A DNA stretch of 64,000 nucleotides from an uncultured Acidobacteriia bacterium (lineage in GTDB: Bacteria; Acidobacteriota; Terriglobia; Bryobacterales; Bryobacteraceae), in NCBI GenBank assembly GCA_903925015.1, contig CAIYDY010000119.1, forward strand, positions 1 to 64,000, written 5' to 3'. Positions 1 to 8,397 of this stretch are shown here, one piece after another (the first letter of the stretch is position 1; every line of letters starts with the position of its first letter). A program made the position numbers and the translations under genes. The notes beneath the pieces were generated by a model. It saw nothing but the letters and a program-made list of their open reading frames with translations. It was not told where the DNA came from and did no database searches.

Positions 1-99
1 AAGATGGTCAGCTAGTACCTTGAAATCCTCGATCCGCCAATCGAGCCGACTCCGACGCATCCTCGTCAGGATCTTCGCTGCGTTCGACACAGCAATCAT
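1..99 (-). CDS. HicA-like mRNA interferase toxin, 3' part outside the window
   Basis: A reading frame on the minus strand opens with ATG at 99 and stays open to the window edge (33 codons seen). An AGGTGA Shine-Dalgarno-like sequence sits about 5 bases upstream. The visible peptide has a basic helix followed by LDWRIEDFKVLADHL. This resembles the N-terminus of HicA-type toxins, in which a WRIEDL-type stretch precedes the double-stranded RNA-binding-like core and catalytic histidine. Those later parts lie outside the window, so catalytic residues cannot be checked. The family call rests on a short match and is tentative; the reading frame itself is well supported by its ribosome binding site. 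Confidence 0.45.
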   Translation of the reverse strand, partial: MIAVSNAAKILTRMRRSRLDWRIEDFKVLADHL

Positions 100-250
100 G
101 GTATCACCTGTGGAACCGGAACACGGTGGCGGAATCCAGCCATCACAGCAATCTTCCACCTATATTTCCCTTGTTTTCAATCACTTGCAAAAACCATGGT
201 TCGAAAGCACCCCCCGCCCCGCGTATTCTTGCAGGCGTGAGGAGACACAC
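100..250. other. Divergent intergenic region between the HicA-like gene and the SEC-C gene
   Basis: No gene is seen here. The right half (roughly 150-205) is more AT-rich than its surroundings and probably carries the promoter of the rightward SEC-C gene. The left end holds the AGGTGA ribosome binding site of the leftward HicA-like gene. A longer rightward reading frame starting near position 20 exists, but its first part has no family resemblance and overlaps the leftward gene. Confidence 0.4.
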
Positions 251-679
251 ATGCAAGAGCTGACCCCCAGGAACTTCGACGACCTCTACGTCCATGAAAT
301 CCACCGCTGCTACGACCGTATTCAAGAGTGCGAGGCCCGCGAGGCCGAACTCGATCCGGGGAGCGACCCCAAGATCCGCGCCGCCATCGACCGCGACCGG
401 GACCGCGCCTTCATTTCCCTCAACCGCGCCCTGAAGTGCCTGAAAGAACTCCGGGCCGAGGTGGCCAAGGCGGAACAAAAGGCCGCAAAAGCCACCCTCA
501 AACCCACCCTTGTCAAAACCGCGCCCAAGCCCCAACCCGCCGAAACCGCGCCCGCCCCCACCATCGCCCGCAACGCCCTCTGCCCGTGCAACTCCGGCGA
601 GAAATACAAGCGCTGCTGCGGACGTACCGCCCCTGCGCTACCGGGTGATTTCCGTAAACCACAACCGAGGGCGGCATAA
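251..679 (+). CDS. SEC-C motif protein
   Basis: A 142-residue protein. Start ATG at 251 was chosen because GAGGAG lies 8-10 bases upstream and the sequence before it does not look coding. The N-terminal two thirds are charged and helical, followed by a Lys/Ala/Pro-rich linker. The C-terminal SEC-C zinc motif (around residues 108-127) reads NALCPCNSGEKYKRCCG, with the CxC...CC pattern that binds zinc in the SecA tail. Small proteins with this motif are common in bacteria; some are chaperone-like or bind ribosomes or SecB, but the job of this one is unknown. It lies just upstream of the (p)ppGpp enzyme with only 26 bases between them and may be co-transcribed with it. Confidence 0.75.
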   Translation: MQELTPRNFDDLYVHEIHRCYDRIQECEAREAELDPGSDPKIRAAIDRDRDRAFISLNRALKCLKELRAEVAKAEQKAAKATLKPTLVKTAPKPQPAETAPAPTIARNALCPCNSGEKYKRCCGRTAPALPGDFRKPQPRAA

Positions 680-705
680 CCGCCCGCAACCGCTAGAATA
701 GGGAT

Positions 706-2973
706 GTGACTCCCCCATCCGGGATCGAGCTCGCGGGAGGGAATCCGCAGTCCCTTCCTGTTGTGCCTACGCCCGCTGAATCGTCGCCGATATCTCAGCC
801 CCAGCTGGCTTTGGAGTCCCAGCTAGCCGAACTCCTTGCTGCTTTCCGCGCCGCGCGGCCAAACGACGATACAGCGCCCATCGAAAAGGCTTACCAATAC
901 GCCGCCAAGTACCACTCCGGCCAATTCCGAGCCTCGGGTGAACCCTATCTATCGCACCCCTTGGCCGTTGCCAAGATCCTGGCCGACATGCGCATGGACG
1001 TGGTCAGCGTCGTCACGGGCCTCCTCCACGACATCGTCGAGGACACCATCGTCACCGCCTCCGACGTCCAGAAAATCTTCGGCGATGAAATTTCGCGCTG
1101 CGTCGACGGCGTCACCAAGCTCAGCAAGATCGATTTCTTCTCCGCCGAGGACCGGCAAGCCGAAAGCTACCGCAAGCTCTTGCTGGCGATGGTCAACGAC
1201 ATCCGCGTCATCATCGTCAAACTGGCCGACCGCCTCCACAACATGCGGACCCTCGGAGCCCTCAGCCCCGAGCGCCGCGAGCGCATCGCCAAGGAAACGC
1301 TGGAAATCTACTCGCCCATCTCCCATCGCCTCGGCATGGGCAAGATTCGCGGCGAATTGGAGGACCTCGCCTTCCGCCATCTCGATCCCGAAGCCTTCGA
1401 GGAAATCTCCACGGCCATCGAATCCCAGCGCTCGGCCCATGAGGACTACCTCAACCGCATGCGCCAAACGGTGGAGGAGCACCTCAAGCGCGAAGGCATC
1501 CCGGGCAAAGTCGAGGGCCGCGTCAAACGCGCCTTCTCCGTCTACCAAAAACTCAAGCGCCAAAAAATCTCCATCGACCAGGTTTACGACCTGCTCGCCA
1601 TGCGGATCATCACCGATTCGGTGAAAAACTGCTACGGCGCGCTCGGCATCATCCATAGCGAGTGGCGTCCCGTGCCCGGCCGGATCAAGGATTTCATCGC
1701 GATCCCACGCCCCAACCTCTACCAGTCGCTCCACACCTCAGTCGTCGGCCACGACGGCAAACACTGCGAAATCCAAATCCGCACCGAGGAGATGCACCGC
1801 ATCGCCGAGGAAGGCATCGCAGCCCACTGGAAATACAAGGAGGGCAAGCGCGGCGTTCAGGAGGACCAGCGCATCGCCTGGCTCCGCCAACTGGTCGAAT
1901 GGCAGCAGGACATGCGGGATCCGGCCGATTTCGGCAACACGCTGAAGCTCGACCTTTATCCCGAGGAAGTCTACTGCTTCACGCCCAAGGGCCGCGTCAT
2001 CGTGCTGCCCGCCGGTGCCAGCCCCCTCGATTTCGCCTACGCCGTCCACTCCGAGGTCGGAAACACATGCGTCGGAGCCAAGGTCAATTCCCGCATCGTC
2101 CCCCTCCGCTACGCCCTCCGCAACGGCGAGGTCGTCGATATCCTCACCCAATCCGGCCACGTTCCCAGCAAGGACTGGCTCGGAATCGTCAAGACTTCGC
2201 GCGCCCGCAACAAGATCAAGCACTTCATCAACGCCAACGAGCGTGAACGTGCCATCGAAATCGGCCAGAAGTTCCTGGAAAAGGAGGCCCGCCGACTCGG
2301 CGTGCAGCTCTCCCGGATTCCGCGCCAGGACTTGGAAAAAGTTGCCGCCGAGTACGGATCGGCGAAACTCGAAGACCTCTACGCTGCACTCGGGTACGGC
2401 AAGTTCTCCGCCCGCCAAGTGCTGCAGAAGGCGGCCCCGGACCAAGTGGTGGAGCAGCCCGCGCAGCACGTCCCGCCGCCGCCTCCTCCGCCCGGCACGT
2501 CAAAGGCCGATGACGACGCCGTCATCAAGGTTCGCGGCGTGGAGGACGTGATGGTCTACCGCGCCAAGTGCTGCAACCCGATCAAGGGCGACCCGATTGT
2601 CGGCTACGTCACACGGGGCAAGGGGATCGCCGTCCACTCCAAGGCCTGCACCAACGTCACCAATCTGATGTACGATTCCGAACGGCGCATCGAGGTGGAA
2701 TGGGCGCGCAATGTCGGCGACAGCTTCCCCGTGAAAATCGTGGTCCAAACCGACGACCGGCCCGGACTGCTGCACCAGCTGACCACCATCCTCGCCGCCG
2801 AAAACGCCAACGTCCGCAGCTTGGAAGCCAAGACCAATTTCGACGACAGCGCGGGCGGAGCCTCGGTGGAAATGACCGTCGACGTCCGCGACCGCAAGCA
2901 ACTCGACAAGCTCTGCGGAGCCATGCGCCGGATTTCCGGTGTCCGCGATGTCGAACGTCCGCAGCACACATAA
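706..2973 (+). CDS. spoT: Bifunctional (p)ppGpp synthetase/hydrolase (RelA/SpoT family)
   Basis: This 755-residue cytoplasmic enzyme makes and degrades (p)ppGpp in the stringent response. The HD hydrolase domain (about 60-210) keeps H84, H108-D109 and E112-D113 (LLHDIVEDT), so hydrolysis is probably active. The synthetase domain (about 270-390) has RIKDFIAIPRPNLYQSLHT and EIQIRT. The RxKD form is typical of bifunctional rather than RelA-only enzymes. TGS (about 425-485) and C-terminal ACT (about 680-750) domains complete the normal long RSH layout. A Pro-rich linker (VPPPPPPPG, about 586-594) precedes a cysteine-containing segment. Start is GTG at 706 because the ATG two bases earlier meets an immediate stop. 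Length is normal for the family (700-800). Confidence 0.95.
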   Translation: MTPPSGIELAGGNPQSLPVVPTPAESSPISQPQLALESQLAELLAAFRAARPNDDTAPIEKAYQYAAKYHSGQFRASGEPYLSHPLAVAKILADMRMDVVSVVTGLLHDIVEDTIVTASDVQKIFGDEISRCVDGVTKLSKIDFFSAEDRQAESYRKLLLAMVNDIRVIIVKLADRLHNMRTLGALSPERRERIAKETLEIYSPISHRLGMGKIRGELEDLAFRHLDPEAFEEISTAIESQRSAHEDYLNRMRQTVEEHLKREGIPGKVEGRVKRAFSVYQKLKRQKISIDQVYDLLAMRIITDSVKNCYGALGIIHSEWRPVPGRIKDFIAIPRPNLYQSLHTSVVGHDGKHCEIQIRTEEMHRIAEEGIAAHWKYKEGKRGVQEDQRIAWLRQLVEWQQDMRDPADFGNTLKLDLYPEEVYCFTPKGRVIVLPAGASPLDFAYAVHSEVGNTCVGAKVNSRIVPLRYALRNGEVVDILTQSGHVPSKDWLGIVKTSRARNKIKHFINANERERAIEIGQKFLEKEARRLGVQLSRIPRQDLEKVAAEYGSAKLEDLYAALGYGKFSARQVLQKAAPDQVVEQPAQHVPPPPPPPGTSKADDDAVIKVRGVEDVMVYRAKCCNPIKGDPIVGYVTRGKGIAVHSKACTNVTNLMYDSERRIEVEWARNVGDSFPVKIVVQTDDRPGLLHQLTTILAAENANVRSLEAKTNFDDSAGGASVEMTVDVRDRKQLDKLCGAMRRISGVRDVERPQHT

Positions 2974-2986
2974 CCCGCAATTCAAG

Positions 2987-3364
2987 ATGACACCCAATCC
3001 ATCGGCCGCATTGGCCACCACGCCCGAACACATCGCCATCTCGAAATCCAAGGGGATTGAAATCGATTGGAAGGACGGCCACCACACCAGCCTCGGCAAC
3101 GAGTACCTCCGCGACTGGTGTCCCTGTGCCCACTGCACAGGCTCCCACGGCACTGAGCCGCGTAAAAAAACATCGGAAGAACCACCAAATCCCTTCCAAA
3201 TGTACAAGCCCCGGATTAAGATGGAAGCTATCGAACCGGCGGGCAGTTATGCTCTCCGTATCGCTTGGAATGACGGCCATGGCAGCGGAATCTACTCCTA
3301 TGACCACCTGAGGAAGATCTGCTCCTGTCCGCAGTGCCGGGCGGCAAAGGACAGTCAGGATTAG
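2987..3364 (+). CDS. DUF971 (GBBH-like N-terminal domain) protein
   Basis: A 125-residue protein of the DUF971 family, a small domain also found at the N-terminus of gamma-butyrobetaine hydroxylases and often linked to iron-sulfur biology. It has the expected WKDGHHTSL, LRDWCPCAHC and alternating strand layout, plus ALRIAWNDGHGSGIYSYDHL. It carries two CxCxxC clusters (CPCAHC and, near the C-terminus, CSCPQC), which could bind a metal. ATG at 2987 lies just after the (p)ppGpp gene stop. Earlier in-frame starts (GTG 2939, ATG 2948) would overlap that gene and add sequence outside the domain. Spacing of 13 bases suggests a shared transcript. Confidence 0.75.
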   Translation: MTPNPSAALATTPEHIAISKSKGIEIDWKDGHHTSLGNEYLRDWCPCAHCTGSHGTEPRKKTSEEPPNPFQMYKPRIKMEAIEPAGSYALRIAWNDGHGSGIYSYDHLRKICSCPQCRAAKDSQD

Positions 3365-3380
3365 TATTCCTGAACAACGT

Positions 3381-4094
3381 ATGGCAAAGCGCATCGCCGT
3401 GGTGGAAGACGAGGCAGAACTGGCCTCGCTGATCGAATACAACCTGACCCGTGGCGGCTTCGAATCCCGAATTCTCACCGGGGCCGAAGGCACTGTCGCC
3501 GATTTGGAGGACTGGCAGCCCGACTTGATTGTCCTCGACATCATGCTCCCCGGCCAGGACGGCTTCGACATTTGCCGGCGCATCCGCAACGGCGGCAAGC
3601 TGGCCCGTGTTCCCGTCCTGTTCCTTTCCGCACGCGCCGACGAGGTGGACCGTGTCCTAGGCCTCGAAATCGGCGGCGACGACTACATCACCAAGCCCTT
3701 CAGCCCCCGCGAACTGATGGCCCGCATCAAGGCCCATCTGCGCCGCAGCGAGGCCGATGCCGAGCCCCAGCAGACCGAGGTCGTCATGGGCCCCTTCCGC
3801 GTCGATCTGCCCGGTCGCCGTGTTTTCATGAACGACCGGCACATCGAATTGACGTCCACCGAGTTCAAGCTGCTGGAATTCTTCCTCACCCATACTGGTC
3901 GTGCGTGGTCCCGCGAACAGCTCTTGCGCGAGGTCTGGGGAGAGCAGCACTTTGTGACCCCCCGCACCGTCGATGTCCACATCCGCCGACTGCGCGAGCA
4001 GATCGAGGTCAAACCGGACGAACCGACCTACCTGGTGACCGTCCGTGGTTTTGGATACCGGTTCGAAGCCCAACCCTCGGAACCCGCAGCATAG
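3381..4094 (+). CDS. OmpR/PhoB-family response regulator
   Basis: A 237-residue DNA-binding regulator. The receiver domain (1-120) has the acidic pocket (E9-D10), phosphoacceptor D53 in VLDIMLPG and K105 in ITKPFSPREL. The C-terminal winged helix (about 135-230) ends with the conserved TVDVHIRRLREQIE and VRGFGYRFE. The next gene encodes a PhoR-like kinase 13 bases downstream, so the pair is a canonical two-component system, most like PhoB-PhoR. No phosphate transport genes are in view, so a phosphate role is an inference from the family only. Confidence 0.9.
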   Translation: MAKRIAVVEDEAELASLIEYNLTRGGFESRILTGAEGTVADLEDWQPDLIVLDIMLPGQDGFDICRRIRNGGKLARVPVLFLSARADEVDRVLGLEIGGDDYITKPFSPRELMARIKAHLRRSEADAEPQQTEVVMGPFRVDLPGRRVFMNDRHIELTSTEFKLLEFFLTHTGRAWSREQLLREVWGEQHFVTPRTVDVHIRRLREQIEVKPDEPTYLVTVRGFGYRFEAQPSEPAA

Positions 4095-4107
4095 TTTAGA
4101 ACTGAAA

Positions 4108-5574
4108 ATGTCCAACATGACCGGCCGCATCTTCCTCAAACTGCTGGGCGTCATCGCCTGCCTGATTCTCGTAGCGCTAATGTCGGCGGATTTTCTGGCA
4201 TCCAGGGTCGCCGAACGCTATCTGCTGACCCATCTGCAGGCCGAACTGGCGGATAAGGGCCAGCTCCTGCTCCGATCCCAGGCCGTGCGGAACTTGGACC
4301 AAGCCGCGATCACCGAACTAGGCAAGTCGATTTCAACCCGCATCACCGTGGTCGCCCAGGATGGCAAGGTTCTGGCCGATTCCGAGGCGGATCCGGCAAC
4401 CATGGAGAACCACGCCGGCCGGCCGGAATTGCAGGAGGCTCTGCAGCAACACCGCGTCGGGGCGGCCACGCGCACCAGCCGCACTGTGGGCATCGAGCTG
4501 CTCTACGTAGCCATGCCCTACGAGAAGGGGGCCCTGCGCCTCGCAATTCCGATTTCCGCTGTCAATATCGAGGTCGGAATCATCCGGAACCGCATCCTCC
4601 AGTCGGTCGCATTGGCCTTCCTGCCCGCCGTTTTGATCGCCGCGTTCCTGTCCCGGCGGCTGGCGCAGCGGATCAGCGACATCATCGCCTACGCCGGTGA
4701 ACTCGCCAAGGCCAATTTCCGGGCCCGCCTACCGGAAGGCGCCACCGGCGAATTGGGCCTGCTGGGGCAAAAGCTCAACGAGACGGCTGTGAATTTGGAA
4801 CGGACCGTGCAACAACTTCAGGTTGAGCACGCCGAGCTCGACCGGTTGGAGCGTGTGCGGAAGGACTTCGTGATCAACGTTTCGCACGAGCTGCGGACCC
4901 CCCTCGCCTCCATCCTTGGGTACACGGAAACCTTGATCGACGGCGCGCTCTACGAGCCCGAGCACAACATCAAGTTCCTGAACATCATCCGCCACAACAC
5001 CGAACGACTCACCCGCCTGACCGCCGACCTTCTGACCCTTTCCCGACTCGAACTGCGGACCCAGGAATTCCGCTTCGCCTCGTTCCGCGTGAACGACCTG
5101 CTGGCGGATGTGGTCGACACCATCCGCCCCATCGCGCAAAAGCGGCAGATCGTGCTCCAGCATATACCCGGACCGGCGGACAGCGAAATCTTCTGCGATT
5201 CCGAAGCCTTCTACCAGGTGGTCAGCAATCTCCTCGACAATGCGGTCAAGTACACCCCGGATGGCGGCCACATCGAGGCGGGGGCCAATCCGCACCGCCG
5301 CCACGACGGTACCGAGTGGATTGAGTTTTTCGTCCGCGATTCGGGCACCGGGATCCCCGAAATCGACCAACCGCGTTTGTTTGAGCGCTTCTACCGCGTG
5401 GACAAGGCCCGTAGCCGGGAACTCGGCGGCACCGGTCTCGGTTTGGCCATCGTGAAGCATTTGGTGAAGGGACATGGCGGCGAAGTTCGCGTCGAAAGCG
5501 AGCCGGGCAAGGGCGCGACCTTCTTCTTCACCATGCCTGTGGAGCATGCCGACCTGCAAGCCCATCCGGCGTAG
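4108..5574 (+). CDS. PhoR-like sensor histidine kinase
   Basis: A 488-residue membrane sensor kinase. An N-terminal TM helix (about 10-30) is followed by an extracytoplasmic domain (about 35-165), a second TM helix (about 166-183), a HAMP region, and a dimerisation domain with phospho-acceptor H260 in NVSHELRTPLA. The ATPase core has N, G1 and G2 boxes (NLLDNAVKYT, DSGTGIP, GGTGLGLAIVKH). ATG 4108 is preferred over the upstream GTG at 4045, which would overlap the regulator gene and place polar residues before the TM helix. It should phosphorylate the regulator encoded just upstream and possibly also the second regulator downstream. Confidence 0.9.
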   Translation: MSNMTGRIFLKLLGVIACLILVALMSADFLASRVAERYLLTHLQAELADKGQLLLRSQAVRNLDQAAITELGKSISTRITVVAQDGKVLADSEADPATMENHAGRPELQEALQQHRVGAATRTSRTVGIELLYVAMPYEKGALRLAIPISAVNIEVGIIRNRILQSVALAFLPAVLIAAFLSRRLAQRISDIIAYAGELAKANFRARLPEGATGELGLLGQKLNETAVNLERTVQQLQVEHAELDRLERVRKDFVINVSHELRTPLASILGYTETLIDGALYEPEHNIKFLNIIRHNTERLTRLTADLLTLSRLELRTQEFRFASFRVNDLLADVVDTIRPIAQKRQIVLQHIPGPADSEIFCDSEAFYQVVSNLLDNAVKYTPDGGHIEAGANPHRRHDGTEWIEFFVRDSGTGIPEIDQPRLFERFYRVDKARSRELGGTGLGLAIVKHLVKGHGGEVRVESEPGKGATFFFTMPVEHADLQAHPA

Positions 5575-5596
5575 TTAACATTCACGGCTATTTGAT

Positions 5597-5618
5597 GTTT
5601 GCGTAACCGGTTTGTAAC
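5597..5618. promoter_or_regulatory. Imperfect direct repeat upstream of the second regulator gene
   Basis: In the 89-base gap between kinase and second regulator, GTTTGCGTAAC (5597-5607) is followed by GTTTGTAAC (5610-5618). The GTAAC ends are 11 bases apart, one helical turn, which is the layout used by OmpR/PhoB-family regulators. It may therefore be a binding site for one of the two adjacent regulators. The sequence does not match the enterobacterial Pho box closely, so the role is only suggested. Confidence 0.3.
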
Positions 5619-5663
5619 GCTGTTGGGGCTATTCTGGGTCTTGGGGTTCCCCTGGAGAGTATC

Positions 5664-6440
5664 GTGACAAAGAAAATCGTCCTGATCGAAGATGACGCGG
5701 ATCTCTACGCGCTGCTGAAGTACAACTTGGAAAAAGAGGGGTTCACGCTGGCCGGTTCCCAAACGGGACGGGGTGCGCTGGATCTTTGCCGCCGGGTCCA
5801 TCCCGATCTGATCCTGCTCGACATCATGCTGCCGGATTCCGACGGCTTGGACATCTGCAAGGGTATCCGTGCCGATTCCGAGCTTTCGCAAACGCCAATC
5901 ATCTTCCTGACCGCCCGCGCCTCCGAAACCGACCGCATCGTCGGCTTGGAGCTGGGTGCCAACGACTATATCGTCAAACCGTTCTTCATCCGCGAACTGA
6001 TCGCCCGCATCAAGTTGCAATTCCGGTCTCAGAACGCCCCAGCGCGCATCCTGAAGGCTGGCGGGGTGGAATTGGACCGCAGCAGCTGCCAGGTGCGCCT
6101 CAACGGCGAAACTTTGGCGCTGACGGCCACCGAGTTCCGACTGCTGGAATACCTGATGTCCCGCCCTGGAGTCGTGTTCAGCCGCGACCAGCTGTTGAAT
6201 GCCGTCTGGGGCCAGGACCGCGCCATTACAGACCGGACCGTTGACGTCTACATCCTGCGTCTGCGCCAGAAGATTGAAAAGGATCAAAGCGGCCCCCGCA
6301 TGATCCACTCGGTCCGTGGCTTTGGCTACTCGTTCGAGCCCCGTGCCGCCCGTCCCGATGAAATGCGCCGGGATGACAGTGCGCTCCCCGACGTCAGCAT
6401 GGCCGAGGCCAACGGCATGGCCCTCGAAGCCGTCAGCTAG
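5664..6440 (+). CDS. OmpR/PhoB-family response regulator, second copy
   Basis: A 258-residue regulator with phosphoacceptor D53 (LLDIMLPDSDG), acidic pair E9-D10 and K105 (IVKPFFIREL). The winged-helix domain has TDRTVDVYILRLRQKIE and VRGFGYSFEP. A tail of about 30 residues after the winged helix has no family counterpart. GTG 5664 follows a CTGGAGAG ribosome binding site. It is similar in build to the regulator at 3381-4094 but separated from the kinase by its own 89-base leader, so it may be separately controlled. Its stop codon overlaps the stop of the convergent DUF6282 gene. Confidence 0.88.
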   Translation: MTKKIVLIEDDADLYALLKYNLEKEGFTLAGSQTGRGALDLCRRVHPDLILLDIMLPDSDGLDICKGIRADSELSQTPIIFLTARASETDRIVGLELGANDYIVKPFFIRELIARIKLQFRSQNAPARILKAGGVELDRSSCQVRLNGETLALTATEFRLLEYLMSRPGVVFSRDQLLNAVWGQDRAITDRTVDVYILRLRQKIEKDQSGPRMIHSVRGFGYSFEPRAARPDEMRRDDSALPDVSMAEANGMALEAVS

Positions 6441-7309
6441 GGCAACCCCAGAGCGCGGGCTGGATTCGTTCGGGACATCAACTCGATGTCGGCTTGGGAA
6501 ATCCCTTCCTTGGCCAGACCGGCAAAGAACGCCTCCAGCCCGTCCGGGTGCAGCGGATTCCCCACCTGCCCCATATCGCTCGAAAGAATGCAGTACTTCG
6601 CTCCAACCGCGCGGATGGCTTTGGCGTAGTCGGCCATCTCGAATTCCTTGCCTTTCCCCGCAACCCCGTTGTAGACGAACTCCAGATAGGCACCCAAGGC
6701 AGTCGCTTCCCGCATTTGCGCGATGGTCATTTGGACCGGGGCCAACATCGCGTGCGTCACCACGATGTGCTCCACTCCGGCTTTCTTCGCTGCCCGCACG
6801 ATCATCAGACCCTCGGCCGGGGACGAATGTCCTGTTTCCAAGGTCAGGTGGTGCTTCGCGGCAAGGGCGATCACCTCCACGGTTTCGGGCAGTAGCTTGC
6901 CGCCGCGCACCACGGAAACAAACGGACGGTTTTCCTTCGAGAACTTCACTTGGTTTTCGGCGTCGAAAGTAGGCATCCAGACAACCCGTCCGAATCCACC
7001 TGCCAGCATCGCCATCCGCTCCACCGCCGCCGGATTCACGCCGCCGACCGACCGGTTGAGGTCGATTCCGCCGAAGATTTCGAGATCCGGGACCACCTTC
7101 CGGAGCAGGTAGGCCAAGGAGGCGGTCGATTCGTAGTGGTTCTTCAGCACCAGGCCGCGCATACCCCGGTCCTTCGCCAGTTTGGCCAGGCTCAGCGCGT
7201 CAATGGATCTCGGGACACTGTCGGGGCCGCTGTGGGCATGGATGTCGACCACCCCGGCGAGTTGTGCATGGGCTGCGAAAGCCGCGAGAAGGATTAGACC
7301 CAACTTCAC
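6437..7309 (-). CDS. DUF6282 (amidohydrolase-like) family protein, exported
   Basis: A 290-residue protein with a short signal peptide (about 1-15, ending AAHA) and a metal-dependent-hydrolase-like start VDIHAHSGPD. It also has GLVLKNHY, a phosphotriesterase/amidohydrolase-like LETGHSSPAEG and VVTHAM. These His positions fit a TIM-barrel metal centre. The family (DUF6282) has no established substrate that I know. Start GTG 7309 overlaps the TGA of the upstream PLP-enzyme gene in GTGA, which implies translational coupling and perhaps a shared pathway. An upstream extension to 7414 would lie inside that gene and is rejected. Confidence 0.7.
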   Translation of the reverse strand: MKLGLILLAAFAAHAQLAGVVDIHAHSGPDSVPRSIDALSLAKLAKDRGMRGLVLKNHYESTASLAYLLRKVVPDLEIFGGIDLNRSVGGVNPAAVERMAMLAGGFGRVVWMPTFDAENQVKFSKENRPFVSVVRGGKLLPETVEVIALAAKHHLTLETGHSSPAEGLMIVRAAKKAGVEHIVVTHAMLAPVQMTIAQMREATALGAYLEFVYNGVAGKGKEFEMADYAKAIRAVGAKYCILSSDMGQVGNPLHPDGLEAFFAGLAKEGISQADIELMSRTNPARALGLP

Positions 7310-8391
7310 GCGATACTCCGGCCCATCACGGACCAGACATCTTCCACCACCCTGCCCCGATAGGCGTGGATCTTGGCGTACAGATTCACCGTGGGGTCGC
7401 AGTGGGGTGGCCAAAACTGGATTTTGTCCCCCAATTTCGGCTTGGTCTTGCAGTCGAACAGGTCCAAGTAGCCGAATTCATCCCCGCCCCACCGGTACGC
7501 TGCGCCCTGTAGCGAGACCGGTTCCGGCCCAAAAGCGCGGTCTGTGGAGAAGGCTTTGAAACCGGCGTCCACCGTTACGAAATCGGAGTGGTTGGCGCTG
7601 ATCACGGTGGCGAGCACGGACATCGCAGGCTCAAAGTCCACCCCGATCCGCCGGTAGGCCATATCCATGAGCGCATAGGAACCGGCCTGGATTTCGTTCA
7701 CGCCCGCAATCGATTGGTCCACATCCCACGTGCCGGTGCTGCCGCCGGAAACCACATCGGAGTGCAGGCCGTGGCGCGCACAGGCCGCCACCACCTCCAA
7801 TGCGAAGGAAAAAGTGGTTTGCGAGTAGGCCAGTCGTTCATCGGCGTCCTTGCCGTGCGATCCGGCCACTGAATAGGCCTGAACCCCGCGCAGCCACAGG
7901 TGGCTGGCTTGATCGATGGCCAACGCGATTTCGACGGCCTGCTCCAAGGTGGCGGCCCCGGTGCGGTGGTCGCCGGGATCCAGATCCACCAGAACGGCCA
8001 GCTGGACATTCGCCGCGCACGCCGCCTCCTGGTACCAGCGGACTTGGCGAAGGTTGTCCACCACCACCATCGCGCCGGTCTGCACCACGCCGGCCATCTT
8101 CAGGGGATCGGCCAAGGGGGAGGTCAGCAGCAAGTCGTCGATTCCGCCGCGCGCCACCATCGTTGCTTCGGCGGCAGTGGCCACGCAGACGCCGACGGCA
8201 CCGGCGGCAATCTGGCGTTTGGCGATCTCGACGCACTTGTGCGCTTTGGCGTGCGGGCGCAATTTCTTGCCCGCTGCCGCAGTTTCGGAAGCCATGCGCG
8301 AGATGTTGGCTTCGAATTTGTCCAGCTCGACCAGCAGGGCCGGCGTTGGTAGGTTTTCTATTTCCAGTGCCACGTTGGTATTTTGGATCAT
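7306..8391 (-). CDS. D-threonine aldolase / D-serine dehydratase-type PLP enzyme (DSD1 family)
   Basis: A 361-residue fold-type III PLP enzyme. LPTPALLVELDKFEANI at the N-terminus and LRPHAKAHKC (PLP lysine in PHAKAHK) are hallmarks of the alanine-racemase-like N domain in D-threonine aldolases. The C-terminal part holds FVTVDAGFKAFSTD and a metal-site-like FWPPHCDPTVNLY. Likely reactions are retro-aldol cleavage or dehydration of D-3-hydroxy amino acids; the exact substrate cannot be read from sequence. ATG 8391 follows GGAGG, 4 bases upstream. It is divergent from the aminotransferase gene, with start codons only 6 bases apart. Confidence 0.85.
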   Translation of the reverse strand: MIQNTNVALEIENLPTPALLVELDKFEANISRMASETAAAGKKLRPHAKAHKCVEIAKRQIAAGAVGVCVATAAEATMVARGGIDDLLLTSPLADPLKMAGVVQTGAMVVVDNLRQVRWYQEAACAANVQLAVLVDLDPGDHRTGAATLEQAVEIALAIDQASHLWLRGVQAYSVAGSHGKDADERLAYSQTTFSFALEVVAACARHGLHSDVVSGGSTGTWDVDQSIAGVNEIQAGSYALMDMAYRRIGVDFEPAMSVLATVISANHSDFVTVDAGFKAFSTDRAFGPEPVSLQGAAYRWGGDEFGYLDLFDCKTKPKLGDKIQFWPPHCDPTVNLYAKIHAYRGRVVEDVWSVMGRSIA

Positions 8392-8397
8392 ACCTCC

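Noticed and set aside
20-250. In-frame extension of the SEC-C gene toward position 20
   Set aside because: No Shine-Dalgarno, no family resemblance before 251, and it overlaps the leftward HicA-like frame; ATG 251 has a strong ribosome binding site.
949-1734. Long antisense reading frame within the (p)ppGpp gene
   Set aside because: GC-rich third positions create long antisense frames; it has no ribosome binding site and its composition mirrors the coding strand.
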